Source of the DNA: an uncultured Clostridium sp.
Lineage (GTDB): Bacteria > Bacillota > Clostridia > TANB77 > CAG-508
NCBI GenBank assembly: GCA_947568605.1
Contig: CANOPV010000010.1
Location: 1-12,192 of the forward strand
DNA: 12,192 nt
Reading direction: 5' to 3'
Each line of letters starts with the position of its first letter. Position 1 is the first letter of the stretch. The translations under genes and the position numbers were made by a program. This document shows positions 4,286 to 10,258 of the stretch, in pieces. Under the pieces are notes generated by a model. The model was not told where the DNA came from. It did no database searches and worked only from the letters and a program-made list of their open reading frames with translations.

Positions 4286-4415
4286 ATACGAATTAGGGTA
4301 ACAGTAATACAGTTATATTGCTATATAATGCAAATAACCTAATTATTCGTATTTGGAATTAGTGAAACGCATTTGATACCGCCAAGTTTCAATAGTGCGT
4401 TTTGCTAATAAATTT
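4286..4415 (+). ncRNA. Candidate structured RNA in the repressor intergenic region
   Basis: A stem begins at the predicted start site: ATACGAATTAGG (4286-4297) with CCTAATT plus TCGTAT (4338-4352, 2-nt bulge), closed internally by TTATA (4313-4317) with TATAA (4324-4328). A second hairpin pairs AGTGAAACGCA (4361-4371) with TGCGTTTTGCT (4396-4406), 11 bp including two G-U pairs. Inside it TTGA pairs with TCAA and exposes the loop UACCGCCAAGUU (4377-4388). AATAAATTTTTT follows, a moderate terminator. The RNA is antisense to the leader of the Cro-like gene, and lies upstream of cI, so it may be a separate small RNA or an attenuator leader. The loop is exactly complementary to the terminal loop at 1045-1054. 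Transcript predicted only. Confidence 0.55.
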
Positions 4416-4440
4416 TTTATATTTTACTTTTGATATCGTA

Positions 4441-4469
4441 ATTATATATCGAATTTTCGAATATGTCAA
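4441..4469 (-). promoter_or_regulatory. Consensus promoter for the Cro-like operon with embedded operator
   Basis: On the minus strand TTGACA (4469-4464), exactly 17 bp, TATAAT (4446-4441): a perfect consensus. The whole spacer is the dyad TATCGAATTTTCGAATA (4447-4463; arms TCGAA and TTCGA around TT). This is the best operator candidate for the CI/Cro pair. Related half-sites TTTTCGAT (4476-4483) and TTCGAA (just before the cI start) lie nearby. A plus-strand promoter for cI is weaker (TTTACT at 4423-4428, 16 bp, TATATC) and would overlap the same operator. Confidence 0.75.
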
Positions 4470-4514
4470 TAGTAATTTTCGATTTTTAAAAAAAATATTT
4501 TAGGAGGTTTCGAA

Positions 4515-5502
4515 TTGACTACAGTAGATAGAATTTTTAAACTTATAAATGATAGTAATCTGACTGCTAAGGATTTTGCAAAAAAAGTAGGAGTAAGTCA
4601 AGGTAATATTACTGATTGGAAGACGGGTAGAGCAAAACCATCAGTAGAAGCCTTACTTAAAATTTCAAATGTTTGTAAAGTGTCTGTTGATTATTTATTA
4701 GGAAATATTGATAAAGTTTCATATGTAGATACTTTGGTTAGATACTTAAAGCCTCTTGAATTTTCTGAAAAAGAATTTAATGCATTCAAAAAAACTTCTA
4801 TTAGTTTTCTTGAAGGTGAAAAACCTGAAAATATACTTGATAACTTCAAAGAACTTCCTGTTTCTGAAAGAAAAAAAATAATAAACGGTCTTGAAATTAT
4901 TGCAGACTTATCCAGTGAATATGACAAATCAGCCAGGTTAAATAAAATTAACTACTTGATAACCAAAAATGATAATAACTGTGAGCCAGATGGATATGAA
5001 ACTTTAATTGAAGACAGAGATATAGACAGTATTGCTAAAACTGGATTGCTCGAAGCTATTAAAAATATAAATAAGAATAATATTATAAAAAAAGAACTTT
5101 CTCAATATTATATGTGTCCTGTGTATCGGTCGCATATCTGCTGGTATACCTAATTGGGCAGAAGAGTGTATTGAAGGACGATTACCTATTGACCCTGTAT
5201 TGTTTAATATAATAAATCCAGAGGAACATTTCTTTTTACGTGTTAATGGAGAATCAATGAATAAAGTAATAAAAAATGGTGCTTTTGCTCTTATTCATAA
5301 ACAAGATATTGTTGAAAATGGAGAAATAGCAGTAGTTTTAGTAAATGGTGATGAAGCAACATTAAAAAAATTTAGAAAACAAAACGATTTAATTATATTA
5401 GAACCGCAGTCTAATGATAATAGTTTTGAAATACAGATTTATGATAAAACTACATCTATTGAAATTTTAGGTAAGTATGTAGGAAAATTTGAAATGAAAT
5501 AG
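4515..5502 (+). pseudogene. CI/LexA-type repressor (HTH + S24 peptidase) with a 1-nt frameshift
   Basis: Starts at TTG 4515 behind TAGGAGG. The HTH covers residues 1-65, with recognition helix QGNITDWKTGR at 29-39. The frame closes at 5153 after 212 codons, while a LexA/S24 domain follows in the +1-shifted frame to 5502. Dropping one base, the C at 5127, restores PVYGRISAGIPNW, placing the expected Ala-Gly cleavage site at 5140-5145. The catalytic Ser is in VNGESM (codon 5254-5256) and the Lys in DEATLKKF (codon about 5365). As written the protein keeps DNA binding but lacks the dimerising, self-cleaving domain, so repression should be weak. A 100-aa S24 fragment could start at ATG 5200 but has no good ribosome binding site. 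A sequencing error is possible. Confidence 0.85.
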
Positions 5503-5511
5503 GAGATGAAT

Positions 5512-5673
5512 ATGGAAAATCTAATAATGACAGGGCACATTGTAAAAGAAATAAAATTAGGTGCTACAAAAATTAATTTCTGTGATGATTATATTGCTAA
5601 AACAAAAGAAGAAAGAATTGCAAGGATAATAAATTTTAAGCAATGTGTGTATAAAATTTTATATAGTAAATAA
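5512..5673 (+). CDS. Small phage protein of unknown function, 53 aa
   Basis: ATG 5512 follows TAGGAGATGAA, 9 bp after the repressor stop. It begins MENLIMTGHIVKEIKLGATK and continues with INFCDDYIAKTKEERIARII. From memory, small proteins with an N-terminal beta-rich part ending in FCDDY and a following KT-EE-helix are common in clostridial prophages and integrative elements close to the repressor; no function is known to me. It is probably cotranscribed with cI and expressed in the lysogen. Confidence 0.6.
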   Translation: MENLIMTGHIVKEIKLGATKINFCDDYIAKTKEERIARIINFKQCVYKILYSK

Positions 5674-5691
5674 TTAAATTGAAGTTTGTAA

Positions 5692-5844
5692 ATGGAAATA
5701 GAAGAAATAATATTATTTATAATGAATTTTATCATAACTGTATTTTGTTATTTAATAATTCCTGTAATGTTAAAATATTTTTTATACATAAATTTTAGCA
5801 AAAAACAGGCATTAGTAGTAAGTATATTGAATGCTATTATATAG
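5692..5844 (+). CDS. Small hydrophobic protein, 50 aa, possibly truncated
   Basis: ATG 5692 follows a weak GAAG site, 18 bp after the previous stop. After MEIEEI it is almost wholly hydrophobic: a helix at about 6-26 (ILFIMNFIITVFCYLIIPVM), a short polar turn NFSKKQA, then a second hydrophobic stretch ALVVSILNAII that is cut by TAG. The second helix looks too short to cross a membrane, so the gene may be a truncated two-helix membrane protein. Role unknown. Confidence 0.45.
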   Translation: MEIEEIILFIMNFIITVFCYLIIPVMLKYFLYINFSKKQALVVSILNAII

Positions 5845-5849
5845 CATAA

Positions 5850-5930
5850 GAGGGAATCTCTGACGCATTAAGATTTTATAAAGAGATGAAAAAAGAATTG
5901 AAGGAGATAAGAAGTGATGGAAAACAATAA
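5850..5930 (+). pseudogene. Possible 3' remnant of a phage gene
   Basis: An open frame without a good start reads EGISDALRFYKEMKKELKEI then RSDGKQ and stop. Composition and phase look like the C-terminal helix of a real protein; a stop codon lies directly before it at 5847-5849. The ribosome binding site of the DUF3644 gene lies inside it. It may be the tail of a gene lost by deletion, or a chance frame. Confidence 0.3.
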
Positions 5931-6882
5931 CCAATTAATAAATAAAATGTTAGAAAAATCACAAGAAGCTTTTTTATTAGCCATTGAAGTATATAATAAA
6001 CCAACTATAAAATACAGATTAGAAGGTTTTTCATTTTTCATTTGTAATGCTTGGGAATTATTATTAAAATCATATTTGATAAAAAATAATGGAAATGAAA
6101 GTATCTATTATAAAGATAAACCAAATAGAACTATTGCATTATCAGATTGTATAAAAAAAGTTTTTACTAATGAAAATGACCCTACTAGAAAAAATCTGGA
6201 AATAATAGTTGATTTAAGAAATACATCTACTCATTTTATTATAAAAGAATTGGAAAATATATATTTACCTTTCCTTCAAGCAAATACTTTAAATTACTCA
6301 CAAAAATTATTTGACTTTTTTAATATTGATATTACAAAAAATATTGATACATCCTTTTTATCTTTGGTAACAAACTGCACTGAATTAAATGATACTGAAA
6401 TACTAAGTGCTTATGGAGATGAAATTTTTAATAAATATAAAAAATTAAAAATAGAAACAAATAATTTATTGGAAAATGAAAATAATAATAAACTTGCAAT
6501 AAACATAAACTTAAATTTGAAAGTAGTTAAAAATTTAAAAGATTCTCAATTAACTTTCTCTATTTCAAAAAATGCAGAAGATGCTATTTATATTGTAGAT
6601 AAAATTAAAGATATAAACACTACTTATCCCTACTCTCAAAAAAATGCAAGAGAACTTATTATGAATAATTTAAAAAGAAAAAATATAATCATTAACTTAC
6701 ATCAAACAAATTTCGGTTTAATTTGTAATAAATTTAATTTAAAAACAAATGAAGACTACTTTTATTTTCATAATATTTCTCGAAGATATATTTGCTCTCA
6801 AAAATTAGTTGATTTTGTAACAAATTTACTAATAGATAATAATAATTTAATTGAAGAATTAAAATTAGAACGTAAAAATTGA
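5917..6882 (+). CDS. DUF3644 / HEPN-type abortive-infection protein, 321 aa
   Basis: Start at ATG 5917 with AAGGAGAT upstream; GTG at 5914 is an alternative. Residues 1-135 match the DUF3644 pattern: FSFFICNAWELLLKSYLI (38-55), SIYYKD (62-67), TIALSDCIKKVFTNENDPTR (72-91) and NLEIIVDLRNTSTHF. RNTSTH (101-106) is the R-x4-H signature of HEPN ribonuclease domains. The C-terminal ~80 residues (ELIMNNLKRKNIIINLHQTN, later RRYICSQKLVDFVTNLL) look like a winged-helix or pairing domain usual in this family. Proteins of this type are linked to abortive infection and toxin-like RNA cleavage. In the lysogeny module it would be expressed in the host and could exclude other phages. No separate antitoxin gene is seen. 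Confidence 0.8.
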   Translation: MENNNQLINKMLEKSQEAFLLAIEVYNKPTIKYRLEGFSFFICNAWELLLKSYLIKNNGNESIYYKDKPNRTIALSDCIKKVFTNENDPTRKNLEIIVDLRNTSTHFIIKELENIYLPFLQANTLNYSQKLFDFFNIDITKNIDTSFLSLVTNCTELNDTEILSAYGDEIFNKYKKLKIETNNLLENENNNKLAININLNLKVVKNLKDSQLTFSISKNAEDAIYIVDKIKDINTTYPYSQKNARELIMNNLKRKNIIINLHQTNFGLICNKFNLKTNEDYFYFHNISRRYICSQKLVDFVTNLLIDNNNLIEELKLERKN

Positions 6883-6971
6883 GTTAACCCCAGGGGCAAA
6901 GGATTCTAAATATACAAATGTATATCTACTCCCATTCGGGAACCCAGCCTTATTCCTTCGCAAGTTAACTC
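6881..6971. ncRNA. Structured element, possibly an RNA, directly after the HEPN gene
   Basis: GAGTTAAC (6881-6888) pairs with GTTAACTC (6964-6971) and encloses a G+C-rich, many-stemmed core: AAGGA (6899-6903) with TCCTT (6954-6958), ATATAC-AAAT-GTATAT (6910-6925), TCCC-ATTC-GGGA (6930-6941), and duplicated CCCAG at 6889 and 6943 next to GGGG. The composition differs sharply from its AT-rich surroundings and there is no T run, so it is not a simple terminator. I compared it with tRNA and with hammerhead, pistol and twister ribozymes from memory and found no fit. Strand unknown. It could be an RNA partner of the HEPN protein or a self-processing element. Confidence 0.45.
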
Positions 6972-7139
6972 TACTACATATAGTATACAATTTTTATTAA
7001 AATATTTCAAGTAATTTTTGGAAATTGTAACAAAAAAATAATATTTTGGTAGTTTATTTGTAATATAAAAAGATAAAGTTTAGATTTAATATATAATAAA
7101 AAATCTATTATTTTATCAATATTTTTATTGAAGGCTAAA

Positions 7140-7381
7140 ATGAAATTAAATAGATTATATGATATTGCAGAAAAATAGAATATATCTGTAATTCCTTTTA
7201 AAATGGAAAATAAGGCAATTATAGGCAAGATAGAAAAGAATTGTATAGGACTAAATTATACTAACTTTATGAAAACGGCTATCAATATGCCTATGAATTT
7301 GCAAAAGAACTAAATTTTAGTGAATAATTAATAAAAAAGGCTTATAACTATTATATAGAAAATAATTATTTTAAAATTTAA
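7140..7381 (+). pseudogene. ImmA/IrrE metallopeptidase remnant
   Basis: The start MKLNRLYDIAEK is followed by TAG (7176-7178), then NISVIPFKMENKAIIGKIEK and GLNYTNF in the same frame. The reading then passes to a +2 frame, YENGYQYAYEFAKELNFSE, TAA (7325-7327), LIKKAYNYYIENNYFKI and a final stop. These pieces match the beginning and end of phage ImmA/IrrE proteins. The middle, which should hold the zinc-binding HExxH, is missing, so an internal deletion plus two nonsense codons have destroyed the gene. ImmA proteases cleave phage or ICE repressors, so its loss fits the broken repressor. The stretch 6972-7139 before it shows no gene. Confidence 0.65.
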
Positions 7382-7389
7382 TTTTTATC

Positions 7390-7418
7390 TTGACAATAAG
7401 TATATTATATATTAAAAT
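7390..7418 (+). promoter_or_regulatory. Promoter for the recombinase leader
   Basis: TTGACA (7390-7395), 17 bp, TAAAAT (7413-7418); start predicted near 7425, about 110 nt before the recombinase start codon and 50 nt before a terminator hairpin. Confidence 0.7.
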
Positions 7419-7442
7419 AAAAATATCAAAGTTTGGTAACTT

Positions 7443-7538
7443 ATGTTAATCACAACACAAAAAGAAGACAAGAAGATAACTCATTCGTGGGCTATCTTTT
7501 TTATAATAAAAACTAAAATATTTAAAATAAAAAGATGA
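7443..7538 (+). CDS. Leader ORF, 31 aa, overlapping the recombinase start
   Basis: ATG 7443 opens a frame MLITTQKEDKKITHSWAIFF then IIKTKIFKIKR that runs through the terminator hairpin and ends with TGA inside ATGA, sharing its bases with the recombinase ATG (7535). The recombinase has no ribosome binding site of its own, so coupled translation from this ORF would explain how it is started. The ORF's own site is weak (TTTGG). A ribosome moving through the hairpin would also prevent the terminator from forming, as in peptide-controlled attenuators. Inferred from arrangement alone. Confidence 0.45.
   Translation: MLITTQKEDKKITHSWAIFFIIKTKIFKIKR
7473..7502 (+). terminator. Intrinsic terminator/attenuator before the recombinase
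   Basis: AAGATA-A-CTCA, loop TTCG, TGGG-C-TATCTT, then TTTTT. The stem has ten pairs including one G-U around one A-C mismatch, and a stable UUCG tetraloop. Lying between promoter and recombinase, it should cut most transcripts short at about 75 nt unless antagonised. Confidence 0.75.
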
Positions 7539-8947
7539 GGTATTTTTTTGTGGAAAAAATTATAAATAATAATATGAATGATGTTACAAAAAAAGTTGAA
7601 GAAGTCGCTTTATATGTTAGAGTATCAACAGAAGAACAAGCCATTAATGGAGACAGTCTTCGTACACAACGAGACGAATTAACTAAATATGCACTATCAA
7701 ATAATTTTCATATTATAGGAATATATGAAGACGATGGCTTTTCTGCTACTAACCTAAAAAGACCCGCACTTCAAAAAATGCTTGAAGATGTTAAACAAGG
7801 AAAAATTAATAGAATATTAATCACAAAATTAGATAGACTTTCTCGTGGAGTTAGAAATTATTATAAAATATTAGATGTTTTAGATGAGAATGAAGTATAT
7901 TGGACAACTGTATTTGAAAAATATGACAGTTCTACTGCAAATGGTAGATTACATATAAATATTATGCTTTCTGTTGCAGAAAATGAATCTGCTCAAACTT
8001 CCGAAAGAATTAAATCAGTTTTTAAAACAAAACTTCAAAGCAAAGAAATTGTTAGCGGTAGTATTGCAATCGGATATAAAAAGCAAGGAAAAGTGTTAGT
8101 AATAGATGAAACATATAGGCAATTTGTTATAGATACTTTTGAATATTATATTAAATTTAATAGTGTCTATAAGACATTTGAAAATTTTACATTACAAAAA
8201 GGACTTAATTATTCTCAAACTTTTAGGCTTTTACATAACAAATTATATATTGGAATAAAGCAAACTAAATATGGAGATATAGAAAACTTTTGCTCTCCAA
8301 TTGTTTCAAAAGAATTGTTTTATAAAGTTCAAAATTTATTACAAAAAAATGAAAGAAAAAGAGTTAGTATTGATGATATTTTAATTTTTAGTGGTATGTT
8401 GCGTTGTTTAGAATGTAATCACAAATTAAGTGGTAAGATATATAAAAAAGCAATTAATACTACAAGTAAATATTATTATCTATGTAATCAAGCAAGAATG
8501 ACTAAAAGATGCAATAATATGAAAAATCTAAACGAAGTTAAAATTGAAAAAAAACTTCTTGCTAATATAAATGATGAAATTCAAAAATATATTGATATTT
8601 GTGAAACAAGAAAAATACAAATAAAGAAAAATAATACAGAAAACGAAAAAAATAAAATAAACAAACAATTAGAAAGATTAAGAGATTTATATGTAAGAGA
8701 TATGATACAAATAGAACATTATGAAAAACAATATAAAGAATTGACTACAAGATTAAACGAATTAAACTCATTGCCAAATGAAGAAAAAATTATTAATAAT
8801 ATAGAACCATTAAAATCATTTTTAGCGAGTGATTTCTTATTAATATATAATAAACTTAATAGACAAGAAAAAAGAAGAATTTGGCTATCTATAATTGATA
8901 AAATATATATAGATAAAGACTATAATATGAAAATTATTTTTTTATAG
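7535..8947 (+). CDS. Large serine recombinase (integrase), 470 aa
   Basis: It catalyses site-specific integration, and with a directionality factor excision, through a phosphoserine DNA link. The N-terminal resolvase domain (about 22-165) has YVRVSTEEQ with catalytic Ser31 and Arg29, QRDEL, GFSATNLKRPALQKML, and KLDRLSR (98-104) with the second conserved Arg pair. A recombinase domain follows (about 175-270), then a zinc ribbon with Cys291, Cys294, Cys317 and Cys326, a coiled coil (about 360-415) and a C-terminal part. All key residues are present and the length is normal for the class, so it should be active. ATG 7535 is coupled to the leader ORF; ATG 7574 would also keep the whole domain. 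Its 3' end abuts the attachment site. Confidence 0.92.
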   Translation: MRYFFVEKIINNNMNDVTKKVEEVALYVRVSTEEQAINGDSLRTQRDELTKYALSNNFHIIGIYEDDGFSATNLKRPALQKMLEDVKQGKINRILITKLDRLSRGVRNYYKILDVLDENEVYWTTVFEKYDSSTANGRLHINIMLSVAENESAQTSERIKSVFKTKLQSKEIVSGSIAIGYKKQGKVLVIDETYRQFVIDTFEYYIKFNSVYKTFENFTLQKGLNYSQTFRLLHNKLYIGIKQTKYGDIENFCSPIVSKELFYKVQNLLQKNERKRVSIDDILIFSGMLRCLECNHKLSGKIYKKAINTTSKYYYLCNQARMTKRCNNMKNLNEVKIEKKLLANINDEIQKYIDICETRKIQIKKNNTENEKNKINKQLERLRDLYVRDMIQIEHYEKQYKELTTRLNELNSLPNEEKIINNIEPLKSFLASDFLLIYNKLNRQEKRRIWLSIIDKIYIDKDYNMKIIFL

Positions 8948-9333
8948 AAAATTGGTACTTTTTTTTATTACCAGAAGATGATAGAAATGTTATTTATGGT
9001 GTTGTAAGAAATTGTTATAAAGAGCCAGTAAAAAATGCAGTTGTTAAACTTATTGAAGTAATTTATGATTGTGGAAAAGAAGAAAGAAGACCTGTTTCTC
9101 ATACTTTTACAGATAAAGAAGGAGAATTTGTTTTTGGACCTCTTTGTCCTAATAAAACTTATGCTATTCAGATTTGGGTGGATGATGTAAAACATTTCAA
9201 AATCTGCTCAAAAGTTCATCACGAAGGTAAATGTTTAAGAGGCGTAAAAATGGATAAATGTGATTGCGTAATAGAAAAAGATAAATGTGACCGTTCAGAA
9301 GATGAAGTTTGTGAAGAGATAAACGAACAATAA
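8926..9333 (+). pseudogene. 5'-truncated carboxypeptidase-regulatory-like gene (integration target)
   Basis: From 8947 the frame reads ENWYFFLLPEDDRNVIYGVV and continues for 128 codons to TAA 9331. It contains EPVKNAVVKLIEV, SHTFTDKEGEFVFGPLCPNK and YAIQIWV, the pattern of carboxypeptidase regulatory-like (CNA_B-type beta-sandwich) domains in clostridial proteins, followed by a Cys-rich tail (CSKVHHEGKCLRG, CDCVIEKDKCDR). There is no start codon or ribosome binding site; the frame begins abruptly at the recombinase end after a stop at 8923-8925. Hence the element split this gene and carried its 5' part to the far left end. Precise excision would restore it. The Cys pattern hints at metal binding or disulphides; role unknown. 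Confidence 0.75.
8940..8975. other. Right attachment site (attR) region, approximate
   Basis: The recombinase stop (8945-8947) overlaps the first recognisable codon of the interrupted chromosomal gene, so the crossover lies within or very near this stretch. TTGGTA (8952-8957) and TTACCA (8968-8973) form a small dyad around a T-rich centre, of the kind serine integrase sites show. The exact core dinucleotide cannot be found without the left end or an empty site. Confidence 0.45.
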
Positions 9334-9347
9334 TAAACTAATTTAAT

Positions 9348-9383
9348 GTAAAAATTCACGGTTTTTTTACCGTGAATTTTTAC
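9348..9383. terminator. Bidirectional terminator between converging genes
   Basis: GTAAAAATTCACGGT (9348-9362) is a perfect inverted match of ACCGTGAATTTTTAC (9369-9383), a 15-bp stem with a 6-nt T loop. A/T tracts on both sides allow it to end both the truncated plus-strand gene and the minus-strand operon of the 46-aa gene. Confidence 0.85.
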
Positions 9384-9385
9384 AT

Positions 9386-9526
9386 TTAGATTATTCCCAT
9401 TTTCTTTGCTATTTGTTTTCCTTTTTTCATTATTTTCTTTTTACCTGTATTAATATTTTCATTATACATCATAACAACACCAGCAGAAACTAATGTACCA
9501 ATTAACATACCTTTGACAAATTTCAT
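9386..9526 (-). CDS. Small single-helix protein, 46 aa
   Basis: ATG 9526 has AAAGGAGG upstream. Residues 1-21 (MKFVKGMLIGTLVSAGVVMM) form one helix with Gly and Ser spacing, and the rest is a Lys-rich tail (TGKKKIMKKGKQIAKKMGI). This is the layout of small YtxH-like or related membrane-associated proteins of clostridia, though I cannot assign the family with certainty. It starts 5 bp after the stop of the TauE/SafE gene upstream and is followed by the bidirectional terminator, so it closes that transcription unit. Confidence 0.65.
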   Translation of the reverse strand: MKFVKGMLIGTLVSAGVVMMYNENINTGKKKIMKKGKQIAKKMGII

Positions 9527-9531
9527 ATTTA

Positions 9532-9924
9532 CTATCCTCCTTTAATTTTAGTATGTGTGTTTTTATTAAATATATACTTTTTTACATAACAATAAATTTC
9601 ATATATTGCAATAATTGCTAAAAAATATCCAAAATATTTTTTTAAACTTTTGACATCTGTTTTTGTTGATAAATATGCTCCTATTAATGCCCCTATTATT
9701 CCTGATATTATTACTGGCGTAACTACTTTCCATTTTATATTTTTTTCTTTGATGCTTACTATTATTGCCGATATTGCTGTTGGTACAAAGAATATTAAGT
9801 TTGTTGCTTGTGCTTTGTGTTGGTCTATTCCATAAAATAATGTTAAGCATAAAATTAAAATTGTTCCGCCTCCTTGACCTGAGCCGGAAACAATTCCAGA
9901 TATTAAACCAATTAAAATCTCCAT
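9532..9924 (-). CDS. Half-size TauE/SafE (TSUP) transporter, 130 aa
   Basis: TSUP proteins export sulfite, sulfonates or related anions across the membrane; the substrate here is unknown. Start at ATG 9924, since GGAGATAAAA sits just upstream; the ATG at 9936 overlaps that site. Motifs: IGLISGIVSGSGQGGGTILI (4-23), QHKAQATNLIFFVPTAISAI (37-56), IKW, then VIISGIIGALIGAYLSTKTD, giving about four membrane helices and a basic tail. Full TSUP proteins have about 250 residues in two such halves. This and the 114-aa gene further on both resemble the first half and would work as a dimer with each other or themselves. Confidence 0.8.
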   Translation of the reverse strand: MEILIGLISGIVSGSGQGGGTILILCLTLFYGIDQHKAQATNLIFFVPTAISAIIVSIKEKNIKWKVVTPVIISGIIGALIGAYLSTKTDVKSLKKYFGYFLAIIAIYEIYCYVKKYIFNKNTHTKIKGG

Positions 9925-10055
9925 TTTTATCTCCATTATTTAATATTTACAAATAACAATGCTATTTATTATCTAATAATTTATGAAATTTCGGAATTAT
10001 TATGTTTTTCTGCTCCGCTACTTTCTGCTTAAAATTATTTTTTAATTTTTTAGGA

Positions 10056-10156
10056 CAATTCTAGTTAAAGGATTATTTTTTTAATAAAATTATGCGACAA
10101 ATTTTCAAAGCAAATTTGAGCCAATGAATTAAAAAAATAATTTTAACAAAGAATTG
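10056..10156. repeat. Nested inverted repeat in the intergenic region between TSUP genes
   Basis: The 334-bp gap 9925-10258 has no gene. Its core is an imperfect ~30-bp inverted repeat: 10056-10085 (CAATTCT, GTTAAA, ATTATTTTTTTAAT) against 10127-10156. Inside lies a smaller hairpin CAAATTT (10098-10104) with AAATTTG (10112-10118). The inner part ATGCGACA...GAGC resembles the palindromic repeat at 12138-12192 read on the minus strand (ATGCGACA...GAGCA). Upstream, CTGCTCCGCTACTTTCTGC (10009-10027) may belong to the same family. Probably a dispersed palindromic element of the host genome. Confidence 0.6.
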
Positions 10157-10258
10157 TATAACAAAAAAGCATATTTTTTAATAATTTTTTTAGAAGAATT
10201 GAATGTTTAATTTAATTGAACAAAGCAAAGTAGAAAACAATATAAAAATTTTATAATT

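Larger units (their letters stand above)
1..8960. mobile_element. Right end of an integrated prophage or prophage-like element
   Basis: The layout is that of a temperate phage right arm: divergent Cro-like (minus) and CI-like (plus) repressor genes at 4224/4515, an early module of tightly packed phage-type genes running left, and a lysogeny module ending in a large serine recombinase at 8947. Immediately after the recombinase stop begins the 5'-truncated remainder of a chromosomal gene, which fixes the right boundary near 8940-8975. The left end is outside the window. No structural, packaging or conjugation genes are visible, so an integrative conjugative element cannot be excluded. Broken cI and immA genes suggest the element is partly decayed. 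Confidence 0.8.

Noticed and set aside
5120..5160. Programmed ribosomal frameshift in cI
   Set aside because: No slippery heptamer or following stem is visible at 5127; a simple one-base insertion explains it.
6881..6971. A tRNA, or hammerhead, pistol or twister ribozyme
   Set aside because: No T-loop or D-loop consensus, no CUGANGA/GAAA pair, and no match to the pistol or twister cores as I remember them. Left as an unassigned structure.
7007..7228. Minus-strand open frame of 73 aa
   Set aside because: Low-complexity reading of AT-rich DNA opposite the immA remnant, with no ribosome binding site.
8968..9195. Minus-strand open frame of 75 aa
   Set aside because: Lies opposite the clearly conserved carboxypeptidase-regulatory-like fragment; low-complexity Asn/Ile/Ser sequence.
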